Position numbers and translations under genes: made by a program | In this document: in pieces, positions 1 through 8,909 of the stretch | How positions within the stretch are numbered: position 1 is the stretch's first letter | How the letters are laid out: each line of letters starts with the position of its first letter | Notes under the pieces: model-generated | Databases searched by the model: none | The model's input: only the letters and a program-made list of their open reading frames with translations | What the model was told of the DNA's origin: nothing | NCBI RefSeq assembly: GCF_033193315.1 | Contig: NZ_CP136187.1 | Coordinates: 1,302,001-1,366,000 of the forward strand | Direction: 5' to 3' | DNA: 64,000 bases | Source of the DNA: Agathobaculum sp. NTUH-O15-33 | Lineage (GTDB): Bacteria > Bacillota > Clostridia > Oscillospirales > Butyricicoccaceae

Positions 1-1
1 G

Positions 2-124
2 CTCGGCATGGCCGACCGCGTGGTCGTCATGCAGGAGGGACGGATAAACGGCGTTTTGGAACGCCGCGAGGCCACGCAGGAAAGCATTATGAAATTGGCA
101 ACAAGGGGGAAGAACCGTGAATAA
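2..124 (+). CDS. Sugar ABC transporter ATP-binding protein, C-terminal end (partial)
   Basis: Only the last 40 codons are in the window. They read [14 protein letters not shown] and end in [16 protein letters not shown] sequence. This closely matches the end of the complete RbsA/MglA-like ATPase at 13240-14751, so it is the C-terminus of a two-domain sugar-import ATPase that would energise uptake by the permease that follows. The stop codon overlaps the GTG start of the permease by 8 bases, which suggests translational coupling. The rest of the gene lies to the left of the window. Confidence 0.85.
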   Translation, partial: LGMADRVVVMQEGRINGVLERREATQESIMKLATRGKNRE

Positions 125-1106
125 CACCAAGAAAAAGTTTAACTTCGGCGAGTTTTATGGCAAGTGGGGCACGCTGATGATCCTCGTGGTCATCGTGATC
201 CTATCCGCCCTGTTCGTTCCGAACTTTGTCAAGCCGCGCAACATCTCGAACATCCTATTGCAAAACGCGGTCGTGGCCATGCTGGCCTTCGGCGCGACCT
301 TTGTCATCATTTTAGGGCATATCAACGTCGCTTACGGCTCGGAGCTGGCCTTCATCGGCTGTATCGCGTGCCTGTCCATGAACAGCCTGCAAACCATGAT
401 GCCGCCGGTCGCGGCGGCCGTTATCACCGTGCTCATCGCGATGCTGGTCGGTCTGGTGATCGGCGCGCTGAACGGTCTGGTGATCACCAAATTCGGCATC
501 CCGGCGTTTATCATGACGCTCGCCGTCACAACCATCGCCCGCGGCGGCGCGCTGCTGCTGACGGACGGCACCCCGGTATCCGGCATGAACGATGCGTTCA
601 ACTGGTTCGGTCAGGGCTTCATCGGGCCCATCCCGACCTCGGTCCTCATCATGGCCATCCTGTTTATCGTCACGTGGGTGCTGCTGAACAAGACCTGCTT
701 CGGCCGCCACATCTACGCGGTCGGCGGCAATGAAAACGCGGCTATCGCGTCCGGCATCAAATCCAAGAACGTGGTCAAGCGCGCTTTTATCCTCGACGGC
801 CTGATCACCGGCCTTGCGGCCGTGGTGTTCATGGCGCGGCAGGCTTCCGGCACCCCGGCGGGCGGCTTGCAGTACGAGTTTGACGCGATCACGGCGGTCG
901 TCGTCGGCGGCACCTCGCTTTCGGGCGGCTCGGGCAACGTCGTCGGCACCATCATCGGCGCGGTCATCGTCGGCATCATCAACAACGTGCAGAACCTTCT
1001 GCATATCAACACCTACTGGCAGCAGGTCGTCAAGGGCCTTGTCATCCTCTTCGCCGTCATCATCGACGTGGTCACCAAGCAGGCCGCGGCCAAGGCGAAA
1101 AAGTAA
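117..1106 (+). CDS. Ribose/cyclitol-type ABC transporter permease (RbsC family)
   Basis: A 329-residue, very hydrophobic protein with a short charged N-terminus ([14 protein letters not shown]), then 8-10 membrane segments. It carries the family hallmarks [14 protein letters not shown] and [14 protein letters not shown] and a late [12 protein letters not shown] segment, as in RbsC-type permeases (branched-chain/ribose permease superfamily). It would form the membrane pore of a sugar or polyol importer with the ATPase before it and the lipoprotein after it. GTG is used as start, inside the end of the ATPase gene. It is clearly paralogous to the permease at 14754-15740. The substrate cannot be read from the sequence; neighbouring dehydrogenases suggest a sugar, sugar alcohol or inositol. 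Confidence 0.93.
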   Translation: MNNTKKKFNFGEFYGKWGTLMILVVIVILSALFVPNFVKPRNISNILLQNAVVAMLAFGATFVIILGHINVAYGSELAFIGCIACLSMNSLQTMMPPVAAAVITVLIAMLVGLVIGALNGLVITKFGIPAFIMTLAVTTIARGGALLLTDGTPVSGMNDAFNWFGQGFIGPIPTSVLIMAILFIVTWVLLNKTCFGRHIYAVGGNENAAIASGIKSKNVVKRAFILDGLITGLAAVVFMARQASGTPAGGLQYEFDAITAVVVGGTSLSGGSGNVVGTIIGAVIVGIINNVQNLLHINTYWQQVVKGLVILFAVIIDVVTKQAAAKAKK

Positions 1107-1174
1107 GTTTTCTTAGTGGAAATGCGCCTTGGCGCACCAACATAACAAAAAAGAAGATACGGGAGGAACTGAAA

Positions 1175-2125
1175 ATGAAAAAGTACTTATCTCTGGCGCT
1201 GGCCGGTACCATGCTGCTCGGCGCGCTCGCGGGCTGCGGCGCGGGCGGCGGCTCGGACGAGGGAAGCGCGGCGGGCGATGTGTTCACCGTGGCCTACTGC
1301 AACTCCGGCGACTCGGACGTGTTCGACAAGCTCAAGAAGGATACCTTTAACGAACTCGTGGCGGGCGACGCGACGATCAAGGTCGTCAACTCCGAAGCCA
1401 ATATGGACCCCCAGAAGCAGCTCAACCAGATCGACGACGCGATCATGCAGGAGGTCGACGCGATCATCGCGGTGCCGATCGACTATTCCGGCATCACCCC
1501 GGGCGTTAAGGCCGCGAACGACGCGGGCATCCCCGTGATCTGCCTCGGCATTGAATCGGAGGGCGGCGATTACACCTTCGTCGGCTGCCAGAACCGCGAC
1601 GCGGGCGTGATGCAGGCCGAATACATGGCCGAGGTGCTGCCCGAAAACGCCAAGGTGCTCTACCTGTCCGGCACGCCCGGCCTGTACCACTCCGTGCAGC
1701 GGCACGACGGCTTCTACGAGACCATGGCCGAAAAGCGCCCCGACGTGGAGCTGATGGCCGAAATGACCGGCGAGTACACCCGCGACAAGGCGCAGAAGGT
1801 CGTGGAGGACTGGTGCCAGTCCTACCCCGAATTTGACGCGATCGTTTGCGCGAACGACCAGATGGCGCTTGGCTCCGTCGAAGCGCTGAAGGCCGCGGGC
1901 CGCCTCACCGGCGTGCTGGTGGCGGGCGTGGACGCGACCGACGAAGCCCTGCAAAAGATTAAGGAAGGCGAAATGGCCATTTCGATCCGCCAGTCCGCCC
2001 CGGCGCTCGCGCAGAACTGCTACGAGACCATCCAGAAGATGCAGAAGGGCGAGGACCCCGGCGAAAAGGTCGTTGTGGATTTCGAGCCTGTCACCGCGGA
2101 CAACGTAGACGATTTTTTGAAGTAA
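1175..2125 (+). CDS. Sugar ABC transporter substrate-binding lipoprotein
   Basis: A 316-residue protein with a lipoprotein signal: MKKYLSLALAGTMLLGALAGC, with the lipobox ending at Cys21. After it comes a type-1 periplasmic-binding fold (Peripla_BP_4/RbsB-like) with motifs such as VDAIIAVPIDYSG, DAGIPVICLGIE, VCANDQMALG and GVDATDEAL. It should capture the substrate outside the cell and deliver it to the permease just upstream. A good ribosome-binding site (gggaggaactgaaa) precedes the ATG. The paralogue at 15804-16787 shares the architecture but differs in many binding-site segments, so the two systems may take different but related substrates. Confidence 0.93.
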   Translation: MKKYLSLALAGTMLLGALAGCGAGGGSDEGSAAGDVFTVAYCNSGDSDVFDKLKKDTFNELVAGDATIKVVNSEANMDPQKQLNQIDDAIMQEVDAIIAVPIDYSGITPGVKAANDAGIPVICLGIESEGGDYTFVGCQNRDAGVMQAEYMAEVLPENAKVLYLSGTPGLYHSVQRHDGFYETMAEKRPDVELMAEMTGEYTRDKAQKVVEDWCQSYPEFDAIVCANDQMALGSVEALKAAGRLTGVLVAGVDATDEALQKIKEGEMAISIRQSAPALAQNCYETIQKMQKGEDPGEKVVVDFEPVTADNVDDFLK

Positions 2126-2179
2126 GAGAACCACCCATCCGACACCAAAAAATGAATTTAAGAAAGTGAGTGTATCAAA

Positions 2180-3358
2180 ATGTTAATTGGCGAAAAGAAG
2201 ATAGACAGACCGTTCCGCTGGGGCATCGTGGGCGGCGGCAAGACGAGCGGCGTGGGCTACAAGCACCGTCTGGGCGCGATGCGCGACAACACCTCGTTTG
2301 TGCTGAAAGCGGCCGCGTTCGATCTGGATTTCCAGCGCTGTGTGGACTTCGGCGTGGCGCTGTGCATGGACAAGGATCGCCTGTACCCGGATTACAAGAC
2401 CATGTTCGAGGCCGAGGCGAAGCGCCCGGACGGCATCGAAGCCGTGGACATCGCCACCCCGAATTTCCAGCACTTCGAGGTCTGCAAGGCCGCGCTGGAA
2501 GCCGGTCTGCACGTCATTTGCGAAAAGCCGCTGTTCTTCACCGTGGAAGAGGGCGAGGAGATCAAGAAGATTTCCGAGCGCGTGGGCAAGCTTGTCTGCG
2601 TGACCTACGGCTTCTCCGGCTTCGACCTGCTCACGCAGATGCGGCAGATGATCCTGAACGGCGACATCGGCGAGGTCACCATGGTCGATTTGCGCTACGC
2701 GCACGGCTTCGGCTGCGACCCGACCGGCGACACGCAGGCCGAGGGCCAGAAGTGGCGCGTTGACCCCAAGAAGTCCGGCCCGTCCTTCGTGCTGGGCGAC
2801 CTGTCCACCCATACCTTCTACATGTCCGAGCTGGTCTGCCCGCAGCTCAAACTCAAGCAGGTGCTGTGCGACCGCCAGAGCTTTGTCGGGTCCCGCGCAC
2901 CCTTGGAGGACAACGCCTACGTGCTGATGCGGTATGAAAACGGCGCGGTGGGCCGCATGTGGGCCTCGGCCGTCAACGCGGGCGATATGTCGAGCCAGCA
3001 CATCCGCATCGTCGGCACCAAGGCATCGCTGGAGTGGAACGACATGCACCCGGACGAACTGCACTATGAGGTACAGGGCAAGCCCGCGCAGACCTTGGTG
3101 CGCGCCATGGACTACCTGACCCCGGAAGCATTGGAGTACGAACGCTTGGGCGCGCTGCACTACACCGGCCTGATCGATTCTTGGTCCAACCTGTACAACC
3201 GCTTCGCGGTCGCGATGGACGCGAAGAACCGCGGCGACGAAGAGACGCTGAAAAACCTCGTTTACCCCGATTTGGAGCACGGCATCGAAGGCATCCGCTG
3301 GGTGGTCAAGTGCGTCGAATCCGCCGACAAGGGCGCCGTCTGGGTCGACTTCAAGTAA
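2180..3358 (+). CDS. Gfo/Idh/MocA family NAD(P)-dependent oxidoreductase, copy 1
   Basis: A 392-residue cytoplasmic dehydrogenase. The N-terminal Rossmann fold shows GIVGGGKTSGVG (residues 15-26), and the family's CEKP motif lies at 114-117, with Lys116 the usual catalytic or cofactor-orienting lysine. The C-terminal half is the alpha/beta GFO_IDH_MocA_C domain, with a D207/H211 pair in GDLSTHTF at the place where catalytic His residues usually lie. Family members oxidise hydroxyls of sugars, inositols or glycosides. It follows the ABC importer and precedes an isomerase gene, which fits an oxidation-then-isomerisation route. An identical protein is encoded at 9214-10392; the DNA differs only at synonymous sites. 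The precise substrate is not recognisable. Confidence 0.9.
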   Translation: MLIGEKKIDRPFRWGIVGGGKTSGVGYKHRLGAMRDNTSFVLKAAAFDLDFQRCVDFGVALCMDKDRLYPDYKTMFEAEAKRPDGIEAVDIATPNFQHFEVCKAALEAGLHVICEKPLFFTVEEGEEIKKISERVGKLVCVTYGFSGFDLLTQMRQMILNGDIGEVTMVDLRYAHGFGCDPTGDTQAEGQKWRVDPKKSGPSFVLGDLSTHTFYMSELVCPQLKLKQVLCDRQSFVGSRAPLEDNAYVLMRYENGAVGRMWASAVNAGDMSSQHIRIVGTKASLEWNDMHPDELHYEVQGKPAQTLVRAMDYLTPEALEYERLGALHYTGLIDSWSNLYNRFAVAMDAKNRGDEETLKNLVYPDLEHGIEGIRWVVKCVESADKGAVWVDFK

Positions 3359-3396
3359 AACCAATTCTTTTCTTTTTTCTTCTTTCTTCTCTGGCC

Positions 3397-3423
3397 GGCG
3401 GGCACGTCCTTGACGTGCCCGCC
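3397..3423 (+). other. Intercistronic hairpin behind a pyrimidine tract
   Basis: GGCGGGCACGTC and GACGTGCCCGCC form a perfect 12-bp stem with a CTT loop. It is preceded by an almost pure C/T tract (3361-3392). The same arrangement occurs at 10431-10457 and, with a different stem sequence, at 17883-17908. In all three cases it lies between an oxidoreductase gene and the isomerase gene. There is no T-run after the stem, so it is not a standard terminator; an mRNA-processing or stabilising role is inferred. Confidence 0.6.
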
Positions 3424-3457
3424 ACAGCCAAAAAACGTTAACGCGGTCACCGAAAAG

Positions 3458-3593
3458 GTAGGGCGGGGTGACCTCACCCCGCCGTCTCGAAGGGGTGTAA
3501 CATTTACTGAAAAGCCCGGCCGTACCGGCCAGTTGGCTGATCTTGTGTATCCCGGCGCTTCGCTCTCGGCGTGGTGAGGTCACCACGCCCTAC
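3458..3593. repeat. Dispersed intergenic repeat (copy A), ends GTAGGGCG...CGCCCTAC
   Basis: A 136-bp non-coding unit whose outer ends are inverted (GTAGGGCG / CGCCCTAC). Each end is itself a palindrome (GGCGGGGTGACCTCACCCCGCC near the left, GGCGTGGTGAGGTCACCACGCC near the right; both 22 bp, shown as arms of 10). An identical copy lies at 10492-10627. A diverged copy in opposite orientation lies at 7477-8927, split by an insertion sequence, and a fragment lies at 6488-6514. This is a REP/MITE-like element without a protein of its own. Confidence 0.75.
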
Positions 3594-3640
3594 AACATCG
3601 GTGGGCCTTAACCAACAAACAATAAAGGAGAGCATTCCAT

Positions 3641-4579
3641 ATGAAATTAGCAATTTGCACGGACGTATTCGCGGACCTGTCCTTCACGGACATGCTGGAC
3701 AAGGTAAAAAGCCTAGGGCTGGACGCGGTGGAAATGACCGCGGGCGGCTGGGGCGCGCGCAAGCATATTGACACCGCCGCGCTGCTGGCGGACGAGGGCA
3801 AGCGCAAGGACCTGCTGGCCGAGCTGGACAAGCGCGGCATGCGCATTTCCGCGCTGAACACCTCTTGCAACCCGACGTGGCCGAGCGAGACCGGCAAGGA
3901 ATACGCGAAAAGCATGTACGACTGCGCCGCGCTCGCGGGCAAGCTGGGCGTGAAAAAGCTGGTGGCCATGGCGGGCCTGCCCGCGGGCGCGCCGGGCGAC
4001 ACCACGCCCAACTGGATCACCTCGACGGTCTCGTGGCCGGACTTCATGGCACCGGCCTATGAATACCAGTGGAAGGTGACCATCGAGTTCTGGAAGGAAT
4101 TTGCGGCGCATTGTGAAAAGTGCGGCGTGGAGCAGATCGCGATCGAGGAGTTCCCGGGCACGATGGTGTGGAGCGCTTCGACGCTTTTGAAGCTGCGCGA
4201 GGCGGTGGGGCCGATGATCGGCATCAACCTCGACCCGTCGCACATGATGGTGCTGGGCGCGGACCCGATCGCGGCGGCGCGAAAGCTCGCGGGCTGCATC
4301 TACCACGTGCACGGCAAGGACGCGCGCATCGAGCGCGGTCTGGCGGATGTGGACGGCATTCTGGAGCCCCGCCCGGTCACCGATTCGGCGGAGCGCGTGT
4401 GGAACTACGTGGCCGTCGGCTGCGGCAAGGACCTACAGTGGTGGAAGGAGTTCTTCTCCGTGGTCCACATGATGGGCTACGACGGCGACGTTTCCCTCGA
4501 AATGGAGGACCTGACCATGTCCACCGAGGCGGGCGTCCTTACCTCCATCGACGCGCTGAAGCAGACCGTCAGCAAATAA
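3641..4579 (+). CDS. Sugar phosphate isomerase/epimerase-type TIM barrel, copy 1
   Basis: A 312-residue xylose-isomerase-like TIM-barrel protein (AP endonuclease 2/IolE-like superfamily). Recognisable metal-site segments are IAIEEFPG (Glu), GINLDPSHMM (Asp and His), YHVHGKDARI (His-x-His) and VSLEMEDL (Glu). These ligate a divalent metal that drives isomerisation, epimerisation or dehydration of keto-sugars or inosose. The ribosome-binding site AAAGGAGAGCATTCCAT before the ATG is conserved in all three copies. The protein is identical to those at 10675-11613 and 17952-18890. It probably acts on the product of the Gfo/Idh/MocA enzyme upstream; the exact reaction is unknown. Confidence 0.9.
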   Translation: MKLAICTDVFADLSFTDMLDKVKSLGLDAVEMTAGGWGARKHIDTAALLADEGKRKDLLAELDKRGMRISALNTSCNPTWPSETGKEYAKSMYDCAALAGKLGVKKLVAMAGLPAGAPGDTTPNWITSTVSWPDFMAPAYEYQWKVTIEFWKEFAAHCEKCGVEQIAIEEFPGTMVWSASTLLKLREAVGPMIGINLDPSHMMVLGADPIAAARKLAGCIYHVHGKDARIERGLADVDGILEPRPVTDSAERVWNYVAVGCGKDLQWWKEFFSVVHMMGYDGDVSLEMEDLTMSTEAGVLTSIDALKQTVSK

Positions 4580-4597
4580 AAGCCTAAGCCCAAAAGC

Positions 4598-4627
4598 AGA
4601 GCTGCTGGTTTCAGTAGCTTTGTTTTT
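4598..4627 (+). terminator. Rho-independent terminator after isomerase copy 1
   Basis: AGCTGCTG and CAGTAGCT form an 8-bp stem with a GTTT loop, followed by TTTGTTTTT. It separates the ABC-oxidoreductase-isomerase operon from the symporter gene. Confidence 0.7.
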
Positions 4628-4694
4628 GCGCGTTGCAGATAAGACAGCTTATAATAAAAGACTCCACTCAGGGGATAAGAAAAGGGGAAAACGA

Positions 4695-6341
4695 ATGCTT
4701 TGGACCTTAGCGACTTTTGTCGGCTTTACGATTCTGGTTGCGGTCATTTCCTATGTCAAGACCAAGGGGGATGATCAGACGACGGCCGACGGTTATTTTC
4801 TCGCGGGGCGCGGCCTGCCGGGCTTTGTCATCGCGGGCTCGCTGCTGCTGACCAACCTATCCGCCGAACAGCTGGTGGGCACGAACGGACAGACGTGGAG
4901 CGTCGGCATGAGCCCGATGGCGTTTGAGATCGTGGCCGCGCCGTGCTGCATTATTCTGGCGCTTTTTGCCGCGCCGCGCTATTTGAAAAGCGGTATCACC
5001 ACCATTCCGGAGCTGATCGGCCTGCGCTACAACCGCAACACCAAGCTCTGGTTTTCGATCGCCTATATCCTTTTGTACATCGTCGTACAGATTCCGGTCA
5101 TTTTGTACTCGGGCTCGCTGGTGTTTGAAAATATCTTCGGCGTGTCCGCCATGCTGGGCGTGACTAAATTCCAAGCCGTCATCATCCTGTGCGTGGTAAT
5201 CAGCGTCATTGGTTCGATCTACGCGATCTTTGGCGGCCTCAAGGCGGTCGCGGTATCGGATACGGTAAACGGCATTGGCCTGCTGATCGGCGGCTTTATG
5301 ATTCCGTTCTTCGCGTTCAGCGCGCTGGGCCACATTTCGGGCGGCGAGGGCATTATGGACGGCGTGCGGTACCTAATCGCCAACCATTCGGACATGCTCA
5401 ACTCGATCGCGCCGGCGGATTCGCTGCCTCCCGCCGTGCCGTGGCCTACCGTGTTCACCGGCCTTTTGTTCCTCGGCTTGCAGTCGTGGTGCACGCACCA
5501 GTCGTTCATTCAGCGCGTTTTAGCCGCGGAAAATTTGAAGGAAGCGCAAAAGGGCGCGCTTTACTGCGCCTTTCTCAAGATCATCGGCTTTATGTACCTC
5601 GCGCTGCCGGGCGTAATCGCCTTTGCGATGTTTGAACTGCAAGGCGATCAGGTAGCGATGATGGACGAGGCGTACCCTCAGCTCGTGACACAGGTGATCC
5701 CCGCGCCGCTGATGGGCTTTTTTGCGGCGGTCATGCTGGGCGCGATCCTGTCCTCCTTCAATTCGGTGCTCAACTCGGTGGACACCATGTTCACAATGGA
5801 TATTTATAAGGAGTTCGTCGATCCGCACGCCTCGGAAGCCAAGCTGGTCCGGGTGGGCAAAAAGGTGGGAATCGTATTCGCGGTGCTGACCACCATCGTC
5901 GGCCCGCTGATCTATTTCTTCCCGGCGGGACTGAAAACCTTCCTCGATTCGCTCGTCATGCTCATCGCGCTGCCCGTGCTTTCGGCGGTGTTCGGGGGCT
6001 TCTTCTTCAAGCACCTGCCCGGCTACGCGGCAAAAGTCGTTTTGGGCGTGCATGTGGCCGCTTATGGCTCGTTCCTGCTGTTTCTGGGCGACCGGTTCCA
6101 CTACTTATACGCCGTGCTCGTGCTGCTGCCGCTGGAACTGGTGCTGATGCTGGTGATGAACTGGTATAACAAGCGCCAAAACCCCGCGCCGTGGGTGCAG
6201 AAGGATGTCGGCGCGGTCGACCTGACCCCGTGGAAGTACCGCTGGGTCGCGACCGTGCTCATTATCGTGTGTATCGTTGCCGTTTACACCGCGTTCTCTC
6301 CGCTGGGTATCGGCACATGGGGCTATGCGCAGCCTTGGTAA
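4695..6341 (+). CDS. Sodium:solute symporter (SSS/SGLT family)
   Basis: A 548-residue integral membrane protein with about 13-14 hydrophobic segments. Family signatures are GRGLPGFVIAGSLLLTNLSAEQLVGTNG near the N-terminus (shown here as its key residues: a sodium-binding S/T-rich stretch) and MLGAILSSFNSVLNSVDTMF further on. It would import a sugar, inositol or related solute with sodium. I start at the ATG at 4695 because GGGGAAAACGA lies just before it; an in-frame upstream TTG at 4620 lies in the preceding terminator. It offers a second uptake route next to the ABC importer. A terminator follows at 6352-6395. Confidence 0.9.
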   Translation: MLWTLATFVGFTILVAVISYVKTKGDDQTTADGYFLAGRGLPGFVIAGSLLLTNLSAEQLVGTNGQTWSVGMSPMAFEIVAAPCCIILALFAAPRYLKSGITTIPELIGLRYNRNTKLWFSIAYILLYIVVQIPVILYSGSLVFENIFGVSAMLGVTKFQAVIILCVVISVIGSIYAIFGGLKAVAVSDTVNGIGLLIGGFMIPFFAFSALGHISGGEGIMDGVRYLIANHSDMLNSIAPADSLPPAVPWPTVFTGLLFLGLQSWCTHQSFIQRVLAAENLKEAQKGALYCAFLKIIGFMYLALPGVIAFAMFELQGDQVAMMDEAYPQLVTQVIPAPLMGFFAAVMLGAILSSFNSVLNSVDTMFTMDIYKEFVDPHASEAKLVRVGKKVGIVFAVLTTIVGPLIYFFPAGLKTFLDSLVMLIALPVLSAVFGGFFFKHLPGYAAKVVLGVHVAAYGSFLLFLGDRFHYLYAVLVLLPLELVLMLVMNWYNKRQNPAPWVQKDVGAVDLTPWKYRWVATVLIIVCIVAVYTAFSPLGIGTWGYAQPW

Positions 6342-6351
6342 GAATGAAATA

Positions 6352-6395
6352 AACGCGCCCGCCGCTTCCTCTTAACAGGGAACGGCGGGCGCGTT
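6352..6395 (+). terminator. Terminator-like stem-loop after the symporter
   Basis: AACGCGCCCGCCG and CGGCGGGCGCGTT form a 13-bp stem. The T-run after it is weak (AGCTTGTC), so it may also work as a bidirectional barrier towards the convergent AraC gene. Confidence 0.65.
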
Positions 6396-6432
6396 AGCTT
6401 GTCAAAAAACTTCGCGCCGCAGCGCGCAATCA

Positions 6433-6514
6433 AATGTCATTCAGATAAGGTCGGGCGAGACAAAAAGGTATCGCAAACACAGAAAATGTAGGGCGCGACG
6501 TCCTCGGCGCGCCG
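6433..6514. repeat. 82-bp direct repeat, left copy (flanks the AraC gene)
   Basis: The segment starting AATGTCATTCAGATAAGGTC and ending CTCGGCGCGCC recurs with few changes at 7422-7503 in the same orientation. The two copies bracket the AraC regulator. The last 27 bases are the beginning of the dispersed GTAGGGCG repeat family. Confidence 0.75.
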
Positions 6515-6554
6515 GAACCGGAACACTCGATCGAAGGGGCGGCTTTGCAGCCCT

Positions 6555-7400
6555 TTACGCGCCGGTCTGGCGCTCTCTGCGGTATTGGCCGGGGGAAACG
6601 CCTACCCGCTTGACGAACAGATTGATCAGGCTGCCGCTCGAAGCGTAGCCGACCGCGTAGGCGATTTCTTCGATGGAACGCGTCGTGCGCAGAAGCAGCA
6701 CCTTGGCCTGCTCGATGCGGGTGTTGATCACGTATTCCATGGGCGAAAAGCCGGTCTGGCGTTTGAAACAGTGGGAAAAATAAAACGGACTGAGCTTGGC
6801 CACCCCGGCCAGCTCGTCAAGCGTGACGCTCTTGCCGACATGGCCGCGGATGTACTGGATGGCGTCCTCGATCGGCCCGCCGATCTCGCGCTCCTGCGCG
6901 GTCGGCGCCATGAGCAGCTCGAATAAGCGGTAAATGCGCATGGAGCTGTCAAACGGCGTGTCGATACCGCCTTGGTCGTAAAACTGCACCATATCGTATA
7001 GCTGCTTGCCAATCAGCATGTTCGTGTCGCGCCCGAGCAACCAGCCCTGCGTTTCGATGATATGGCGGCAAATATCGTGCGCGTTGGAACCGTCGATATG
7101 CAGGTAGAGAAATTCAAGGCCGTTTTCGGCCTGATAATAATGGGGCGCCTGACAATCGATCAGCACCACATCGCCTTTTTTGGCCGTGCGCGCCTGCCCC
7201 TGATACTCGAAATGGAACGAGCCCTGCCGCACGAACACAAGCAGCAGCGGCGGATACGACTGGCGGCGTATAAAGTAATTGTCGTTGCAGTAGTAATGTC
7301 CGCACCATGTGGGATAAAAAAGCAGCTCCCGCGCAACGTCGGGCGGGGTGAAGGAAAAACAGGTGGAATGGGGCAGAATGCCGGGGTCGACGCTTTTCAA
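6555..7400 (-). CDS. AraC family transcriptional regulator
   Basis: A 281-residue regulator. The N-terminal part looks like a cupin-type ligand-binding domain (SYPPLLLVFVRQGSFHFEYQ, GDVVLIDCQAPHYYQ). The C-terminal 100 residues hold two helix-turn-helix motifs (TLDELAGVAKLSPFYFSHCFKRQTGFSPMEYV and SIEEIAYAVGYASSGSLINLFVKRVGVSPGQYRRER, quoted by their ends). I place the start at the TTG at 7400-7398: AAAGGAG lies 8 bases before it, whereas the upstream GTG at 7409 overlaps that site. It is convergent with the symporter gene. A role in controlling the nearby sugar genes is inferred from position only. Confidence 0.9.
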   Translation of the reverse strand: MKSVDPGILPHSTCFSFTPPDVARELLFYPTWCGHYYCNDNYFIRRQSYPPLLLVFVRQGSFHFEYQGQARTAKKGDVVLIDCQAPHYYQAENGLEFLYLHIDGSNAHDICRHIIETQGWLLGRDTNMLIGKQLYDMVQFYDQGGIDTPFDSSMRIYRLFELLMAPTAQEREIGGPIEDAIQYIRGHVGKSVTLDELAGVAKLSPFYFSHCFKRQTGFSPMEYVINTRIEQAKVLLLRTTRSIEEIAYAVGYASSGSLINLFVKRVGVSPGQYRRERQTGA

Positions 7401-7421
7401 AAAGAACACTCCTTTGCACCC

Positions 7422-7503
7422 AATGTCATTCAGATAAGGTCAGGCAATGCAAAAAGGAAACGCAAAGACAGAAAATGTAGGGCGCGACGCCCTCGGCGCG
7501 CCG
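7422..7503. repeat. 82-bp direct repeat, right copy
   Basis: Second copy of the segment at 6433-6514. It also covers the sequence just upstream of the AraC start and runs into the IS-interrupted repeat at 7477. Confidence 0.75.
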
Positions 7504-7613
7504 AGAGCGAAGCACCGGGATAAGTGAGAGCATCAAACAGGCTGGTACGGCCAAGCGAAGGGACATGGTTTCTCAGGAAGCGTTACGTTCCTTCGAGACG
7601 GCGCGCCGAGGGC

Positions 7614-8909
7614 TGTATAGCCCAGTCACATAGTAAACAGTTTGTCCAAGCACATGGTATACAGTTTAGGAGTAAAATAACGGTATAAGTGGGAAAAGGA
7701 GAATTGCTTATGCCGTGGAAAGAGAAAACAGTAAAGTCAGAACGAGAAACGTTTGTAAGGGAGGCACAGCAACGAGAGATAAGTTTTAGCGCTCTATGTA
7801 GAAAACACGAAATCACACGAAAAACAGGTTATAAGTGGTTACGAAGGTTTCAGGCTGGAGAGGAACTGACCGACCGCGGTCGGGCACCGACGCATCAAAG
7901 AACCCAGACATCGGCAGCAACGCAAGAACTGATATTGTCCGCGCGGGATGAACATCCGGCGTGGGGTCCCAGAAAGCTGGAGCGATATTTGCAAAATAAA
8001 GGCTACACAGAACTGCCATGCAAAAGCACAATCGGCAATATTCTTAAGCGAAACGAACGAATCGAACCGGAAATCAGCCAGAAACACAAGCCCATTAATC
8101 GCTTTGCCAGAGAATGTCCCAACGATTTGTGGCAAATGGACTACAAAGGCGACTTTACGATGCTCAATGGGCAGCGGTGCTATCCACTGACGATTTTGGA
8201 TGACCACTCCCGGTTTTCTCTGTGCCTAAAGGCTGAGGACTCATTGTCCTACGAAAGGTTTTATCCTGCCCTTATCCAAGTTTTCGAGATGTACGGTCTA
8301 CCGCATGAACTGTTGTGCGACAATGGGAAGCCCTGGGGCGACAGCAAGGGGGGTATCACCATGTTCGATGTGTGGATGATGCGTCTGAACATCCGGCCGA
8401 TCCATGGCCGTCCCATGCACCCGCAGACCCAAGGCAAGGAGGAACGTTTTCACCGTACGTTGAAGGAAGAATTGCTTAGGCACCGCACAATGCTTAACTT
8501 ATGTGATGCACAACAGGCATTTGATGACTGGCAGTATGAGTACAACTACGAACGTCCCCACTCCGCGCTTGGCCTTGATGTCCCTGCCAAGCACTATAAA
8601 GTCAGCAGCAGACCGTTCATTCAGCAGCCCCCGGAACCTGATTATCCTGATGGAGCTAGGCTTAGAAAAGTCAACTACAAGGGCTACGTTAGCATTTGTA
8701 GGCATCGCTACTATCTCTCTGAGGCTTTCGCTGGAACCTACCTCCAACTTACGGATTCGGGGGAGAATTCTGTTGACCTCCACTATGGCTCCTTCCGTGT
8801 GGCTTCCATCAATCTCAGCGAGAGATTGATTACTTCTAAGCACATTTATTGGGCCACATAAACTGTATACCATGTGCTTGGACATGTTGTATACCATGTG
8901 GGCTATACA
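7614..8909 (+). mobile_element. IS481-like insertion sequence, 1,296 bp, 6-bp target duplication
   Basis: The element starts TGTATAGCCC and ends GGGCTATACA. The terminal inverted repeats are long (about 50 bp with small gaps), both running in to CCAAGCACATGGTATACAGT next to the gene. GAGGGC flanks both ends (7608-7613 and 8910-8915), a 6-bp target-site duplication, so the ends are well fixed. It carries one transposase gene. The target is the dispersed repeat described above. Confidence 0.9.
7710..8861 (+). CDS. IS481 family transposase
   Basis: A 383-residue DDE transposase. The N-terminus has a helix-turn-helix (ISFSALCRKHEITRKTGYKW). The rve-type catalytic core shows LWQMDYKGDF (first Asp), LCDNGKPWG (second Asp) and KEERFHRTLKEE (Glu). 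AAAAGGAG lies 8 bases before the ATG at 7710, which favours it over the in-frame GTG at 7689. There are no stops or frameshifts, and both ends and the target duplication are intact, so the element looks recent and possibly still active. Confidence 0.93.
   Translation: MPWKEKTVKSERETFVREAQQREISFSALCRKHEITRKTGYKWLRRFQAGEELTDRGRAPTHQRTQTSAATQELILSARDEHPAWGPRKLERYLQNKGYTELPCKSTIGNILKRNERIEPEISQKHKPINRFARECPNDLWQMDYKGDFTMLNGQRCYPLTILDDHSRFSLCLKAEDSLSYERFYPALIQVFEMYGLPHELLCDNGKPWGDSKGGITMFDVWMMRLNIRPIHGRPMHPQTQGKEERFHRTLKEELLRHRTMLNLCDAQQAFDDWQYEYNYERPHSALGLDVPAKHYKVSSRPFIQQPPEPDYPDGARLRKVNYKGYVSICRHRYYLSEAFAGTYLQLTDSGENSVDLHYGSFRVASINLSERLITSKHIYWAT

Noticed and set aside
2183..3586. Long open frame on the minus strand opposite the oxidoreductase (and its twin at 9109-10620)
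   Set aside because: Very Arg/His/Val/Ala-rich mirror of a GC-rich gene with no domain and no ribosome-binding site. The plus-strand genes have clear families.
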